Assembly: GCA_943913835.1 (NCBI GenBank)
Contig: CALTZU010000002.1
Coordinates: forward strand, 10,484 to 74,483
DNA length: 64,000 nt
Direction: 5' to 3'
From: an uncultured Rheinheimera sp.
GTDB lineage: Bacteria > Pseudomonadota > Gammaproteobacteria > Enterobacterales > Alteromonadaceae
This document shows positions 15,815 through 23,552 of the stretch, one piece after another (position 1 is the stretch's first letter; the number at the start of each line of letters is the position of its first letter). The position numbers and the translations under genes are program-made. The notes beneath the pieces are model-generated. The model made no database searches, was not told the origin of the DNA, and saw only the letters and a program-made list of their open reading frames with translations.

Positions 15815-16269
15815 CTATTTACCACCAAAGGCGCGGTTTACGCCGTTGGCGGTAATAGCTTCTAACGATTCAAAGTGGTTTTTGTGTAACCACACTGCCC
15901 TTGCCAGTGATTGCTCGCTGTCGTCTTCGTTTGGCAGCCAGTGCCTGCGTAACGTGAGCATTTGTTCCATCTGGTTGTTGCCAATGGCGTCAACCAGATC
16001 CGTTATTTTTTTACGGCGATTTCCAGTACCGGTGAGAACTCGGCGCCCAGCTCTGATGCAATTTGCACGGCTGCGCCTGGTGCATCGTCCAGTAACTTTT
16101 TCAGGGCCTCTTTTTGCTCTGCGTCAATGGTTCGCGTCACAAGGTTAAAGGCGGCTGCGCTGATGGATTCTCGGCGCGCTGCTGCGTCCACAAAGTTGCT
16201 GTGGTCCTGCGCTGTGACGTTGAATGTGTAATCAGTGCCTGCAATGGTTAATACGATTGGCTTTTTCAT
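15815..16269 (-). CDS. Tail assembly chaperone, -1 frameshift product (E-E' type)
   Basis: The upstream frame (16269-16003) ends ...EIAVKK-stop on A AAA AAA (16006-16012), a classic X XXY YYZ slippery heptamer. A -1 slip there reads straight into a second open frame ending at the TAG at 15815-15817. This adds 63 residues beginning ITDLVDAIGNNQMEQ and ending NGVNRAFGGK. P2 makes gpE and gpE+E' in the same place by -1 frameshifting. The 63-codon extension has no start codon or ribosome site of its own and fills the otherwise empty gap before the tape measure gene. Confidence 0.75.
16003..16269 (-). CDS. Tail assembly chaperone, zero-frame product (gpE-like)
   Basis: 88 aa, beginning MKKPIVLTIAGTDYTFNVTAQDHSNFVDAA. 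Resembles the short tail assembly chaperones of P2-like marine phages that coat the tape measure during tube polymerisation. It sits one overlap downstream of a small membrane protein of the lysis cassette, and ends at the slippery heptamer described for the extended product. Confidence 0.8.
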   Translation of the reverse strand: MKKPIVLTIAGTDYTFNVTAQDHSNFVDAAARRESISAAAFNLVTRTIDAEQKEALKKLLDDAPGAAVQIASELGAEFSPVLEIAVKK

Positions 16270-16529
16270 GCTGCGTCCTTTGTGTTTCTGTTGGTTAAAA
16301 GTTGTTTTAGGTTTTCAAATCCGTCTTTCATCTGGCGTTCCATGCGATCGCCCAGTTCTTTAACGTCGTGCTTTGTTGCATAGGTTTCAGCAACGTGAAT
16401 TTGATGCTTGCTTAACTCTTTTTCCGTGGCTTTTTGTGAGCTGTACAAGCTTGCGACCAACGGCACTACAATGAGCAAAGCCACCGTTAACAGTCCGATC
16501 CCCACTAACATCCAGTTGCTTACTTCCAT
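16266..16529 (-). CDS. Small membrane protein of the lysis cassette (spanin- or holin-like)
   Basis: 87 aa with one N-terminal membrane segment (about residues 7-28, MLVGIGLLTVALLIVVPLVA). It is followed by a charged, probably coiled-coil tail of about 55 residues. That topology fits an inner-membrane spanin subunit, which bridges to the outer membrane for the last lysis step; a holin accessory protein is the alternative. It is encoded directly after the holin. Confidence 0.6.
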   Translation of the reverse strand: MEVSNWMLVGIGLLTVALLIVVPLVASLYSSQKATEKELSKHQIHVAETYATKHDVKELGDRMERQMKDGFENLKQLLTNRNTKDAA

Positions 16530-16539
16530 GCCTTTACTC

Positions 16540-17073
16540 CTACTTCTGGCCTGTTGTGTTCATTAACTTTTCGCGGTCGTTGGCGTCTTTGGTTGAGCTG
16601 ACCCAGTAGTACACCGCAGCCGCTACAAACGGCAGGTAGTTACCCAGCAGGTACACAATCAAATCTCTGTTGTCTGCCGGAATTGGCAGAAAAAACAGCA
16701 TCACCATTTGAGCAAACAACATGCCCAGCAATGACAACGTGAGCACTGATGGCATCCAGTGGTCTTTGTGCTGTTGCCGTGCGTTCTGGCGGTCTGTTAA
16801 CAGCGCCTTTTCGCGCTCCAGCTCTATCTGCTGCAACTGCACATGGTTGTTGCGGATTTGTTCGCGTTCTTCATGAGCCCATTCCTGCAGCTTTAATGCG
16901 GCGTTTGGGTCGTTTCGCAAAGCTGCAGCCACCGCTTCAGGTTTGTTTTCGGTGCCCAGTGCGCCCGCTATCTGGCTGCCGATGCTGACCGCTAAACCGA
17001 CAGGGCCAGTTAATAACGGGGCTACTGCGCCAGCTATGCCGCCTACTGTGCTTGCAATGTCTTTCCAGTTCAT
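16540..17073 (-). CDS. Holin, 3TM type
   Basis: 177 aa. A hydrophobic Ala/Gly-rich N-terminus (TVGGIAGAVAPLLTGPVGLAV), a long charged helix, and two C-terminal membrane segments (about 110-132 and 140-160) match the phage 3TM holin family. It forms membrane lesions that release the lysozyme encoded immediately upstream, with which it overlaps by 4 nt. Confidence 0.8.
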   Translation of the reverse strand: MNWKDIASTVGGIAGAVAPLLTGPVGLAVSIGSQIAGALGTENKPEAVAAALRNDPNAALKLQEWAHEEREQIRNNHVQLQQIELEREKALLTDRQNARQQHKDHWMPSVLTLSLLGMLFAQMVMLFFLPIPADNRDLIVYLLGNYLPFVAAAVYYWVSSTKDANDREKLMNTTGQK

Positions 17074-17618
17074 ACAGCCTCACTTTTCAGTAAATAGTCG
17101 GCTTCACGGCGGCGGCGCGTTGGGTAGCGATCACCGAAGTTATTCAGCTCGTTTGCCATTGCTTCGCTGTCTGCGCTGGTGGCGGCCTGCCAGAATTTAG
17201 GGCACTTTTTGCTTAAGTCGCCGTACTGAAAGGCCACTGATGCAATGACTGTTTGCATGCATTCAGGCAGATCAGCAAAGTTCGTTTCTGCTGCGCTGTT
17301 GTAGCGCTGTTCCAGTTGATTCAGCAGCTGGCTTTTTACCACTTGGTCAATTTCTGCAGCTTGTTCAACTGTGATCCGCAGTGGCGTTTTTTGCAGTGCG
17401 GCAACAGCCTGTTGTTTTTTCAGGCCGTAATATGGTGCTAATTTTTTGGCTAATTCTGGTTCGAACAGGCCGTACAGCTCGTTCAGTGAACGTTGGCCAA
17501 TATCAAACCCAGTGGCGATTGTTACTCCTGAGTTTGAATTTTTCGGATCAGGCACATAGCCCTTTAACGCTGGGCCGCCTTCTAATTCCGAAATAAAGCC
17601 AAAGTTTACTTTTGTCAT
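17070..17618 (-). CDS. Phage lysozyme (pesticin/T4-lysozyme-like)
   Basis: 182 aa. N-terminal FGFISELEGG carries the probable catalytic glutamate. SGVTIATGFDIGQRS is the second active-site loop seen in pesticin- and T4-type muramidases, and DRYPTRRRREADYLL near the end is typical of the fold. There is no signal peptide, so export depends on the adjacent holin. It is the first gene of the lysis cassette and starts right after array C. Confidence 0.85.
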   Translation of the reverse strand: MTKVNFGFISELEGGPALKGYVPDPKNSNSGVTIATGFDIGQRSLNELYGLFEPELAKKLAPYYGLKKQQAVAALQKTPLRITVEQAAEIDQVVKSQLLNQLEQRYNSAAETNFADLPECMQTVIASVAFQYGDLSKKCPKFWQAATSADSEAMANELNNFGDRYPTRRRREADYLLKSEAV

Positions 17619-17634
17619 TGCTTACTGCCTTTTT

Positions 17635-17731
17635 GTCACACTTTTTAAGTGCCGGCTGGTCACTTTTGCGGCCAGCTCGGTCACGCTTGTTTGTCCTGGT
17701 GCAGTCACGGCTTTTTAATCCGGACTGTCAC
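17635..17731 (+). repeat. GTCAC array C (five exact units, inside the late operon)
   Basis: Exact GTCAC at 17635, 17659, 17680, 17704 and 17727 (spacings 24, 21, 24, 23). It occupies the gap between the tail tube stop and the lysozyme start. Both genes run leftward, so the array is transcribed as GUGAC units. The spacers follow the common pattern (T-rich, then CCGG/CTGG). Confidence 0.85.
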
Positions 17732-17732
17732 A

Positions 17733-17762
17733 GCTGGCACAGTCAAAACTGACTGTGCTGGC
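17733..17762 (-). terminator. Strong hairpin between tail tube gene and array C
   Basis: CACAGTCA (17738-17745) and TGACTGTG (17750-17757) pair perfectly around AAAC, and the stem can extend with wobble pairs to about 13 bp. It lies directly after the tail tube stop. No T-run follows on the minus strand, so it may be a processing or stabilising hairpin, or an attenuator, rather than a full terminator. Confidence 0.5.
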
Positions 17763-17767
17763 CATTG

Positions 17768-18217
17768 CTATTGCTTAATGTTTTCGATTTCATCCGGGCG
17801 CAGGTATGGCACGCCGTCAATGTGGACAAAATCAGGGCTGGTGACGTCAAACGGGATTTTGAACAGGCTGGCTTGGCCGCCTTTACGGTCAACGTCCAGC
17901 AAATCCGACAACTTAATGCGGCAGCCAAAGGCCTCTACTTTCACTTCGTCTTTGGCGGTTTTGCCATAGAACATGATGTCGAAGGTTTCCATAGCGCGCC
18001 AAGCGCCTGCCGATTTGGCAGAGGCTGAGATCAGCGCGAACTGGCTGGCGTTAATGCTCAGTTCGCCGTTTGCTGATACGTCGCCATCGACAAAGCCGTC
18101 TGGTACGCCTGCGGTTTGGCTTACGGCGCTGTTGTCGGTGATAGTCAGTGTGCAGGTGTCGACATGGATCATCTTGTCGCCCAGCATCACGTTAAAATTC
18201 ATTCCGGATAAACGCAT
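17768..18217 (-). CDS. Tail tube protein (DUF2597-like)
   Basis: 149 aa. The sequence MRLSGMNFNVMLGDKMIHVDTCTLTITDNSA and the later GCRIKLSDLLDVD resemble the short tube proteins of P2-like phages in Shewanella and Vibrio. Its place right after the sheath gene is the gpFI-gpFII order of P2. It forms the inner tube through which DNA passes. Confidence 0.8.
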   Translation of the reverse strand: MRLSGMNFNVMLGDKMIHVDTCTLTITDNSAVSQTAGVPDGFVDGDVSANGELSINASQFALISASAKSAGAWRAMETFDIMFYGKTAKDEVKVEAFGCRIKLSDLLDVDRKGGQASLFKIPFDVTSPDFVHIDGVPYLRPDEIENIKQ

Positions 18218-18237
18218 GGTGCGCTCCTTTTAATTAG

Positions 18238-19341
18238 TTACTGGCTGCTTAAATCCAGCAGGATGTTGACGGTAATTTCTTTCGGTGAGTTGTACGGCCG
18301 CACAATCATGTAAATCGTCACCGCCTTGTTGCTGGTCCAGACAATGCTGATATCGCCGTCTTTTGGTGGCTGAATATCGCCTGGGAACTGAATGCCACCA
18401 ATTGCCGTGCTTTTGCTCATGTTGCGCAGTGGCTTCATGAAATAAGCTTTGTTGGCTTCAATGCTGACCGGCGTTGAATTTAACTGACGGTTCGCTATGC
18501 GCTGAATTGCCAAAATACGCACTTCGCGGCTGGCTTTATGCACGGGGCGCAGGTGTTCGATGTATTGATAATCGCCGCCTGCTGCGTCCAGCGTAATGCC
18601 GTCGCTCCAGTACATACCGGCATAATCCGGATACCACTGCGGCACGCTTAAGCGGTTGTTGGCTAAGGTTTCCAGCACTGCCAGTGAAAGCGGTTTTTCA
18701 GCGCTATCGACTGGTGTATCCCCCAAGCCCAGCACCGGGCCTGTGGCTACCCGCATTGGGCTGTCGGCAATACTGACTGAGCGGTTACATAAACGACCAG
18801 CCAACGCGCCAGTGTTATTGCCGTGCAGCTGTGGCACCACGATCACCAAATGTGCAGCCACGCCGCTGGTCAGCGCGGCCATAGCGGTGGTGTATTGCGT
18901 CCATGTTTGTGCTTCGGTGATGCCTGCAACGGCGACAATGCCATGCACAAAGCGGCCGTGTGATGCCTGCAGGCTTTGCAGGTAGTCATGTTTTGCTGTG
19001 ATGTCGGCCGCAGTCGCGCTTAAGTCACAGAACACCACGGCTTCAAAGCTTTGTACTTCGTTAGCTGCGGTGATGGCTTCGAATACATCTTCTTCATCTG
19101 CCAGCGGATACACGGCTGCGGTCCAGTTTTGACCGGCGTTTAACTGTGCGGCAAGCAGCTGATCACGCAACGGGCTGGCGGCGAACTCCGCTTCTATGTC
19201 CGTTTGCGCGCCAATGCTGAACAGCTGGCTTTCTTCGTCGGCGTGGCCTGCGCGGCCGATAAATAAAAAGTGGCGTTCGATGGCGGTAATGTCACCTTGG
19301 CCTTGGTTGAGATTGTTTACCTGCACTTTACCTAGTGACAT
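18238..19341 (-). CDS. Contractile tail sheath protein (DUF2586-like)
   Basis: 367 aa, close to the usual sheath length. Begins MSLGKVQVNNLNQGQGDITA and ends in a compact beta domain (VTIYMIVRPYNSPKEITVNI), matching the DUF2586 sheath family that replaces P2 gpFI in marine relatives. It is separated by 20 nt from the tube gene. Confidence 0.85.
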   Translation of the reverse strand: MSLGKVQVNNLNQGQGDITAIERHFLFIGRAGHADEESQLFSIGAQTDIEAEFAASPLRDQLLAAQLNAGQNWTAAVYPLADEEDVFEAITAANEVQSFEAVVFCDLSATAADITAKHDYLQSLQASHGRFVHGIVAVAGITEAQTWTQYTTAMAALTSGVAAHLVIVVPQLHGNNTGALAGRLCNRSVSIADSPMRVATGPVLGLGDTPVDSAEKPLSLAVLETLANNRLSVPQWYPDYAGMYWSDGITLDAAGGDYQYIEHLRPVHKASREVRILAIQRIANRQLNSTPVSIEANKAYFMKPLRNMSKSTAIGGIQFPGDIQPPKDGDISIVWTSNKAVTIYMIVRPYNSPKEITVNILLDLSSQ

Positions 19342-19343
19342 GT

Positions 19344-20006
19344 TTAGCCCCTTTTACTTTGGTTAATTTTTTCAATGATGCTGAGTAGCTGGCGTTGCAC
19401 ATTGTCGGTGCTGTCGCCCAAAAACGGGCGCGCAGCCACTGGAATATCCCAGCGCTGTTTTCTCGGTTTGTCGCGTAACAATCGCAGGATCAAACTGGCC
19501 TGCCCTTGATTCATGGCGCCCATCACTTCGCTGATGGTAGCTTTGCGGTAGCCTTCGCCTTTGGCTTTTTTTACCTTGTACCCTTCAGCCACTAAGGCTT
19601 TGGCCTGGCTTCTGCTGCACGGTGCGCTGTAGTCTGGTTTTCCGTGTATTCTTGCCATGCGGTTAGCTGTCATTTTTTCGCTGCCGCCTTCCTGATGCAA
19701 AGCAGCTATGCGGCCTGTAAGGCTGGCTTTATGCTTCAGCTCCAACAGGTTGGCGCTTTTTACAAATGGCTCTAATGTTTTTCCCAGGCGCTTCAACATG
19801 CGGCCTTTTTTACCGTTGGCTCTGGCTTCAAACTTACTGCCTTCAACCGTCGTTTGGCTGGTGATGCGTTTACGTGCTAAGGCTTTTTCGTAGCGGCCCA
19901 GCGTTTTTAAAATGCGTCTGCGTTTGTTAGCTGGCATTTTTAGCAGCGCCAACTGGGTGCTGGCGTTTAATGCCTGCTGCTGGTTTGGCCTGATGATCAG
20001 TGTCAT
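19344..20006 (-). CDS. Tail completion/virion morphogenesis protein (gpS-like)
   Basis: 220 aa, very basic, with RRRILKTLGRYEKALARKRI near the start, characteristic of the phage virion morphogenesis family that includes P2 gpS. It overlaps the gpR-like gene upstream by 4 nt. Acts at the head-proximal end of the tail. Confidence 0.8.
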   Translation of the reverse strand: MTLIIRPNQQQALNASTQLALLKMPANKRRRILKTLGRYEKALARKRITSQTTVEGSKFEARANGKKGRMLKRLGKTLEPFVKSANLLELKHKASLTGRIAALHQEGGSEKMTANRMARIHGKPDYSAPCSRSQAKALVAEGYKVKKAKGEGYRKATISEVMGAMNQGQASLILRLLRDKPRKQRWDIPVAARPFLGDSTDNVQRQLLSIIEKINQSKRG

Positions 20007-20491
20007 GAGGCACCGCCTGGCTGCACGACGACGGCCACTTCTTCAGCTGTATTGACTGGCACTAGCGACACGCGGTAACGGCTACCATAGAACAGCACAG
20101 GCCCTGCTGCATCCGGGATCAGGTCGATATCGTCCATCAGTTCCAGCTCAATCAGCACCGTGGCGCTGTCTTTGCTCACAATGTCTATGTCCAGCTCTGG
20201 ATCACTTAATCTGTATTCGTCGCGCGGCCATTCCCTATCAATTAAAAACGAGGCCAACATTGCAAGCAGGTTGTACGGGTTTACCTTGTGGTGTGGGAAT
20301 TTTTCAAAGGCTATAGTGGCGCGGTGCTTCCACTTCGCTACCTGATAACCTTCAGTGCCAAGGTCTGAACCACTTAAAATCAGGCTGCCGCCCTCTTGCC
20401 ATGCGTCGATAGTGTTTGCGGTGACATAAGGCTGTAAGCCTGCCAGCAAAAATTCGGTGACCTGTTGCAGCTGGGTTTTGGCTTGGCTCAT
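20003..20491 (-). CDS. Tail completion protein (gpR-like)
   Basis: 162 aa. The segment HHKVNPYNLLAMLASFLID, then RDEYRLSDPELDIDI, matches the P2 gpR family needed to finish the tail before head joining. Overlaps both neighbours by 4 nt in the L-R-S order. Confidence 0.85.
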   Translation of the reverse strand: MSQAKTQLQQVTEFLLAGLQPYVTANTIDAWQEGGSLILSGSDLGTEGYQVAKWKHRATIAFEKFPHHKVNPYNLLAMLASFLIDREWPRDEYRLSDPELDIDIVSKDSATVLIELELMDDIDLIPDAAGPVLFYGSRYRVSLVPVNTAEEVAVVVQPGGAS

Positions 20492-20949
20492 AGCGAATGC
20501 ACCCCTACACGGCCAAGGCCCAGCAACAAACGCACTGAACGGTTGGACTGGGCTAAAATGGCGTCTTGCTGCGCTGTGTCCTGCGCTTTGTTGTTACCGG
20601 CTTCTTTTTGATCCACTGCAGAAAAATAACCCAGCAAATCGGCATGAGAACGGGCATACACTGCGCCCCGGTAAATGCTGATTTGCTGCTCACTGAAATC
20701 AGGAGCTAAGCCTTCGCCCAGGGTAAAAGAGACGTCCTTGTCCGTGCTGCTGCTCGTTACGTAGTTGATCAGTTGTTGCTGTATTTCTGCAACACTGCGG
20801 TTCAGTGAGTCGGCGATTACCGCTTCTTCGAAAAATTCCGGAATGCGGCGGTGCTGGCGAAATTCTGCCGTTGACAGTTCCGGCCAGCCGCTACCGGCAT
20901 CAATGGTGATGCTGTCTTGTACTGGTGCTGTAAAACCGAAACCGCTCAT
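20488..20949 (-). CDS. Head completion/stabilisation protein (gpL-like)
   Basis: 153 aa. NRSVAEIQQQLINYVTSSS and AVYARSHADLLGYFSAVDQK are typical of gpL, which seals the portal vertex after packaging. Follows the terminase small subunit gene after a 185-bp gap. Confidence 0.85.
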   Translation of the reverse strand: MSGFGFTAPVQDSITIDAGSGWPELSTAEFRQHRRIPEFFEEAVIADSLNRSVAEIQQQLINYVTSSSTDKDVSFTLGEGLAPDFSEQQISIYRGAVYARSHADLLGYFSAVDQKEAGNNKAQDTAQQDAILAQSNRSVRLLLGLGRVGVHSL

Positions 20950-21002
20950 ATACTTACCCGCTTACTCACTCGTTGAATTAGGTTCAGTGCAGTTAGCATC
21001 AC

Positions 21003-21033
21003 AGTGGTTTTTAACAGTCGCCTGTTAAACACT
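21003..21033. other. Hairpin in the gap between terminase small subunit and gpL genes
   Basis: TTTAACAG (21010-21017) and CTGTTAAA (21022-21029) pair perfectly around TCGC, and AGTG/CACT can extend the stem past a three-base bulge. The 185-bp gap (20950-21134) holds no gene I can see. The hairpin could adjust expression between terminase and completion genes. Confidence 0.4.
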
Positions 21034-21134
21034 CCGCTAGTGCACTGGAGGGTTGGGAGTCGTTCCCTGCTGCATTTTTCCTTGTAGGTACCGCGTAGAC
21101 GGCACCAACTACACTGCAGCTAATCCTTAACTTG

Positions 21135-21875
21135 TTACTCCGGGCTCCTGCCCTGGCTGGTCAGTTCTTCAATCGCCCTGATCCGCATTGCAATTTTGTT
21201 TCTCACCGTTTTAACCTGCGCGTGCTTGTGCAGGCTGGCGGCTTTTTCTAAAAGCTGATCGGCCTGTTTAAGGCGTTCAATGTCGCCAATGTGGCTTGGC
21301 GTGATGTCGCCGTTTTTTGCACGTAGTAACGCCAGCCCCGCAAATTTGTAAAACTTTGCGGTAACGGGTTCTGGTAGTTTCCAGTCGTTGATAACGCGCT
21401 TAAACACGGTGCCGAAATAGGGTTCGATACTGTTGCCTTGCTCGGCTTGCAGCTCTGCCCAGTCAAAGACGGTGTCTGCAATAAAGCCAGGCCATTTACG
21501 GCGAATGTCTCCGGCCATTGGCTGGCCGAGTTCGATTGCAGCGAAGGCGAATTCCAAAGCTCTGCACAGGTTGCCGGTGTCAAACAGCCAGACAGTGCAA
21601 TAAGCGAAAATAGGATGGTCGTTAATTGTTTTTTCATTACCCTTTTCCTTTCTTTCGTTTAAGTAGGCTTCCACTATGGGCAGCCACTTCGGTAGCAATA
21701 CGTCGCGTTTGTGGGCTATTTTGTCGGCCCTGCGCTCAAAGGATTTCAGGCGCTTTAAGTCGGCATCCAGCTCAATCAGCTGCAGGTGCAGACTGGGCGC
21801 GTGTTCCGCGTTACCTGTTAGCCTGACTTTTTCGAGCTGCTTTTCGGCTTGTCGGCTGTTTTTCCAGGCGAGGAT
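21135..21875 (-). CDS. Terminase small/endonuclease subunit (gpM-like), unusual start
   Basis: The frame encodes a P2 gpM-type protein (RRADKIAHKRDVLLPKWLPI, later CTVWLFDTGNLCRALEFA). The first standard in-frame start codon is a TTG at 21698, which would delete about 59 residues of coding-like sequence matching the N-terminus of P2 gpM. The frame stays open upstream. The best ribosome site is GGAGGA, six bases before an ATC at 21875, giving ILAWKNSRQAEKQ. Either a rare AUC start is used or translation is coupled to the overlapping upstream gene. The start is inference; the family is sure. Confidence 0.75.
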   Translation of the reverse strand: MLAWKNSRQAEKQLEKVRLTGNAEHAPSLHLQLIELDADLKRLKSFERRADKIAHKRDVLLPKWLPIVEAYLNERKEKGNEKTINDHPIFAYCTVWLFDTGNLCRALEFAFAAIELGQPMAGDIRRKWPGFIADTVFDWAELQAEQGNSIEPYFGTVFKRVINDWKLPEPVTAKFYKFAGLALLRAKNGDITPSHIGDIERLKQADQLLEKAASLHKHAQVKTVRNKIAMRIRAIEELTSQGRSPE

Positions 21876-22381
21876 TCTTGCTCCTCCGACGGCTTTTTTA
21901 ATTCGGCAGTCGCTTCTTTCAGTTCAGCGGTTGCGTTGCCGATGTCTTCTGCCGTGTAGGCCAGTTGGTTGGCGGTGTCTTCCACTGATGCTGCGGCACT
22001 TTCCACCTGTTCAGCGGCACCCGTAACGGCTTCGGCGGCGCCTTCAACGGTGGCTGCGCTTTGTTCCAGATCCGTGGCCGTTTGGTTTAATGTGACTTCG
22101 ACGCTTTTGTCTTCGTCGCTTGCTAAGTCGACACCGATTTGATGCTGTACTTCGTCTAACTGTTCTTCAGTTAACCCGGCAATGTAGGCACCTTTTTCCA
22201 CAAGCTCTTTTGCTTGTTCAATGGCTTGATCAACATCACAGCCCAGCAGTGCCGCCAGCAGTGTCAGAGCTTCGTTTTCAGGCGCTTTGGTTTCGCTAAC
22301 CTGCTGTTGTGCGGTTTTTACATTGGCTTGCTGTGCGCGTTCTGCGGCACGGCGTTTTTTAAAATTTGCAATTGCACCCAT
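21818..22381 (-). CDS. Extra protein between capsid and terminase small subunit, unknown
   Basis: 187 aa. An N-terminal basic helix (MGAIANFKKRRAAERAQQ) is followed by a segment like a small helical domain (GLTEEQLDEVQHQIG). Then comes a long Ala/Glu/Thr-rich coiled coil and a Lys/Ser-rich tail. P2 has no gene here between N and M. A head decoration or assembly role is possible; no family recognised. Its 3' end overlaps the start of the terminase subunit. Confidence 0.65.
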   Translation of the reverse strand: MGAIANFKKRRAAERAQQANVKTAQQQVSETKAPENEALTLLAALLGCDVDQAIEQAKELVEKGAYIAGLTEEQLDEVQHQIGVDLASDEDKSVEVTLNQTATDLEQSAATVEGAAEAVTGAAEQVESAAASVEDTANQLAYTAEDIGNATAELKEATAELKKPSEEQESSPGKTADKPKSSSKKSG

Positions 22382-22466
22382 GGCTTTATTCCTGCTGTTG
22401 TGCGATTTACTAAAATCCGGTTTCTGAAATAGCCAGACGCCTGATCAGTGCCTGGCTGGTTTTGGC

Positions 22467-23498
22467 TTAAGGTGCTTCCGGTGCTGCGCCGATGGTCATA
22501 GCTGATTCGTCGATTGAGGCGTAGCCTTCGAACTCTTCAACCGCGTAACCTTCCATGCGCCAGTACTTGTCTTCATGCTGTTTGCGGTCTTCCACGTTTT
22601 CGGATTTGCGTGAACGGGTGCCTTTTTGCGTGTAGATGTGCAAATTCGACAGCATGGTTACTGTGATGCGTTTGCCCGGGAAGAAAGGCGGCGTATAAGC
22701 AGGAAGACCACCTATGGTTTTATCCATCTGCTGGGCCGCAACACGTTCGGTAGGTTTATCAGCCTGATTCATCAGCTTGGTTTGGGCTGCAGCTGTTAAG
22801 TCACTGCCCACCAGAACAACCAGGCGCGGGTCGTTGCGTAACGACGGATGGATAAGGGTGTTTTTCAATTCGGTGACAATGGCGTCCAGCGTTTTGTATT
22901 CGCCGTCTTTCAGTGGGCCCGTTGCATCAGGGTTGAAATAGATATCATCCATGACGATTTGATCAGGGGCATTATCCAGAACAATCTTATGCCAGCCTTT
23001 ATTGACATCTTCGCCCATTGGGTTCGCCACTGGATCAGAGTTTGCAGCTACCGATACGCCGTTAAAGCCAACGCGCAGCATGTCCAGAGCAAAGCGCAAC
23101 GTAGCGTTCTGACTCATTAACTGCATAAACTGGTTGGTAGTGCCAGCGTTTGCCCAAACCGCTAACGTGGCCCAAGGCACAGCTGCGCATGAGTCGGTTT
23201 CGACCAGCTCGTAACCATGACCGTCTACACCATTAGTTGTAACAAAACGGCCGTTCACTTTACGGCCAGTTGCAATGCCGTAGTTACCTACTTTTACAAC
23301 CTGCCCTTTGATCTGGTCCACGTCCATAGTGGTGATCAGTCGTAAAAACTCGACTGACTCCAGCATGGCCGCTTTTAATTTGGTTTCCATCGGGCCAGTG
23401 ACAGCAAATTGTTTGCTGACGTCTGCGGTGTCGTATGCCTTCGCTAAGTTGCTGCTGTATGCTGCAATGCAGGCCAATGCGATTGTGCTTAAGTTCAT
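22467..23498 (-). CDS. Major capsid protein (gpN-like)
   Basis: 343 aa, near the 357 aa of P2 gpN. NYGIATGRKVNGRF and FALDMLRVGFNGVSVAANSD are family signatures, with the GWHKIVLDNAPDQI and RLVVLVGSDL segments of the HK97-type shell protein. It follows the scaffold gene, as in P2. Confidence 0.92.
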   Translation of the reverse strand: MNLSTIALACIAAYSSNLAKAYDTADVSKQFAVTGPMETKLKAAMLESVEFLRLITTMDVDQIKGQVVKVGNYGIATGRKVNGRFVTTNGVDGHGYELVETDSCAAVPWATLAVWANAGTTNQFMQLMSQNATLRFALDMLRVGFNGVSVAANSDPVANPMGEDVNKGWHKIVLDNAPDQIVMDDIYFNPDATGPLKDGEYKTLDAIVTELKNTLIHPSLRNDPRLVVLVGSDLTAAAQTKLMNQADKPTERVAAQQMDKTIGGLPAYTPPFFPGKRITVTMLSNLHIYTQKGTRSRKSENVEDRKQHEDKYWRMEGYAVEEFEGYASIDESAMTIGAAPEAP

Positions 23499-23552
23499 CT
23501 GTTTTTCTCGCTGCTAAGTTTTTACTAAGGTTTAAGTGCTGACATGCAGCGA

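Noticed and set aside
21034..21134. A tRNA-like fold between gpM and gpL genes
   Set aside because: GC-rich paired segments exist but no acceptor stem, T-loop or anticodon arm of the right spacing.
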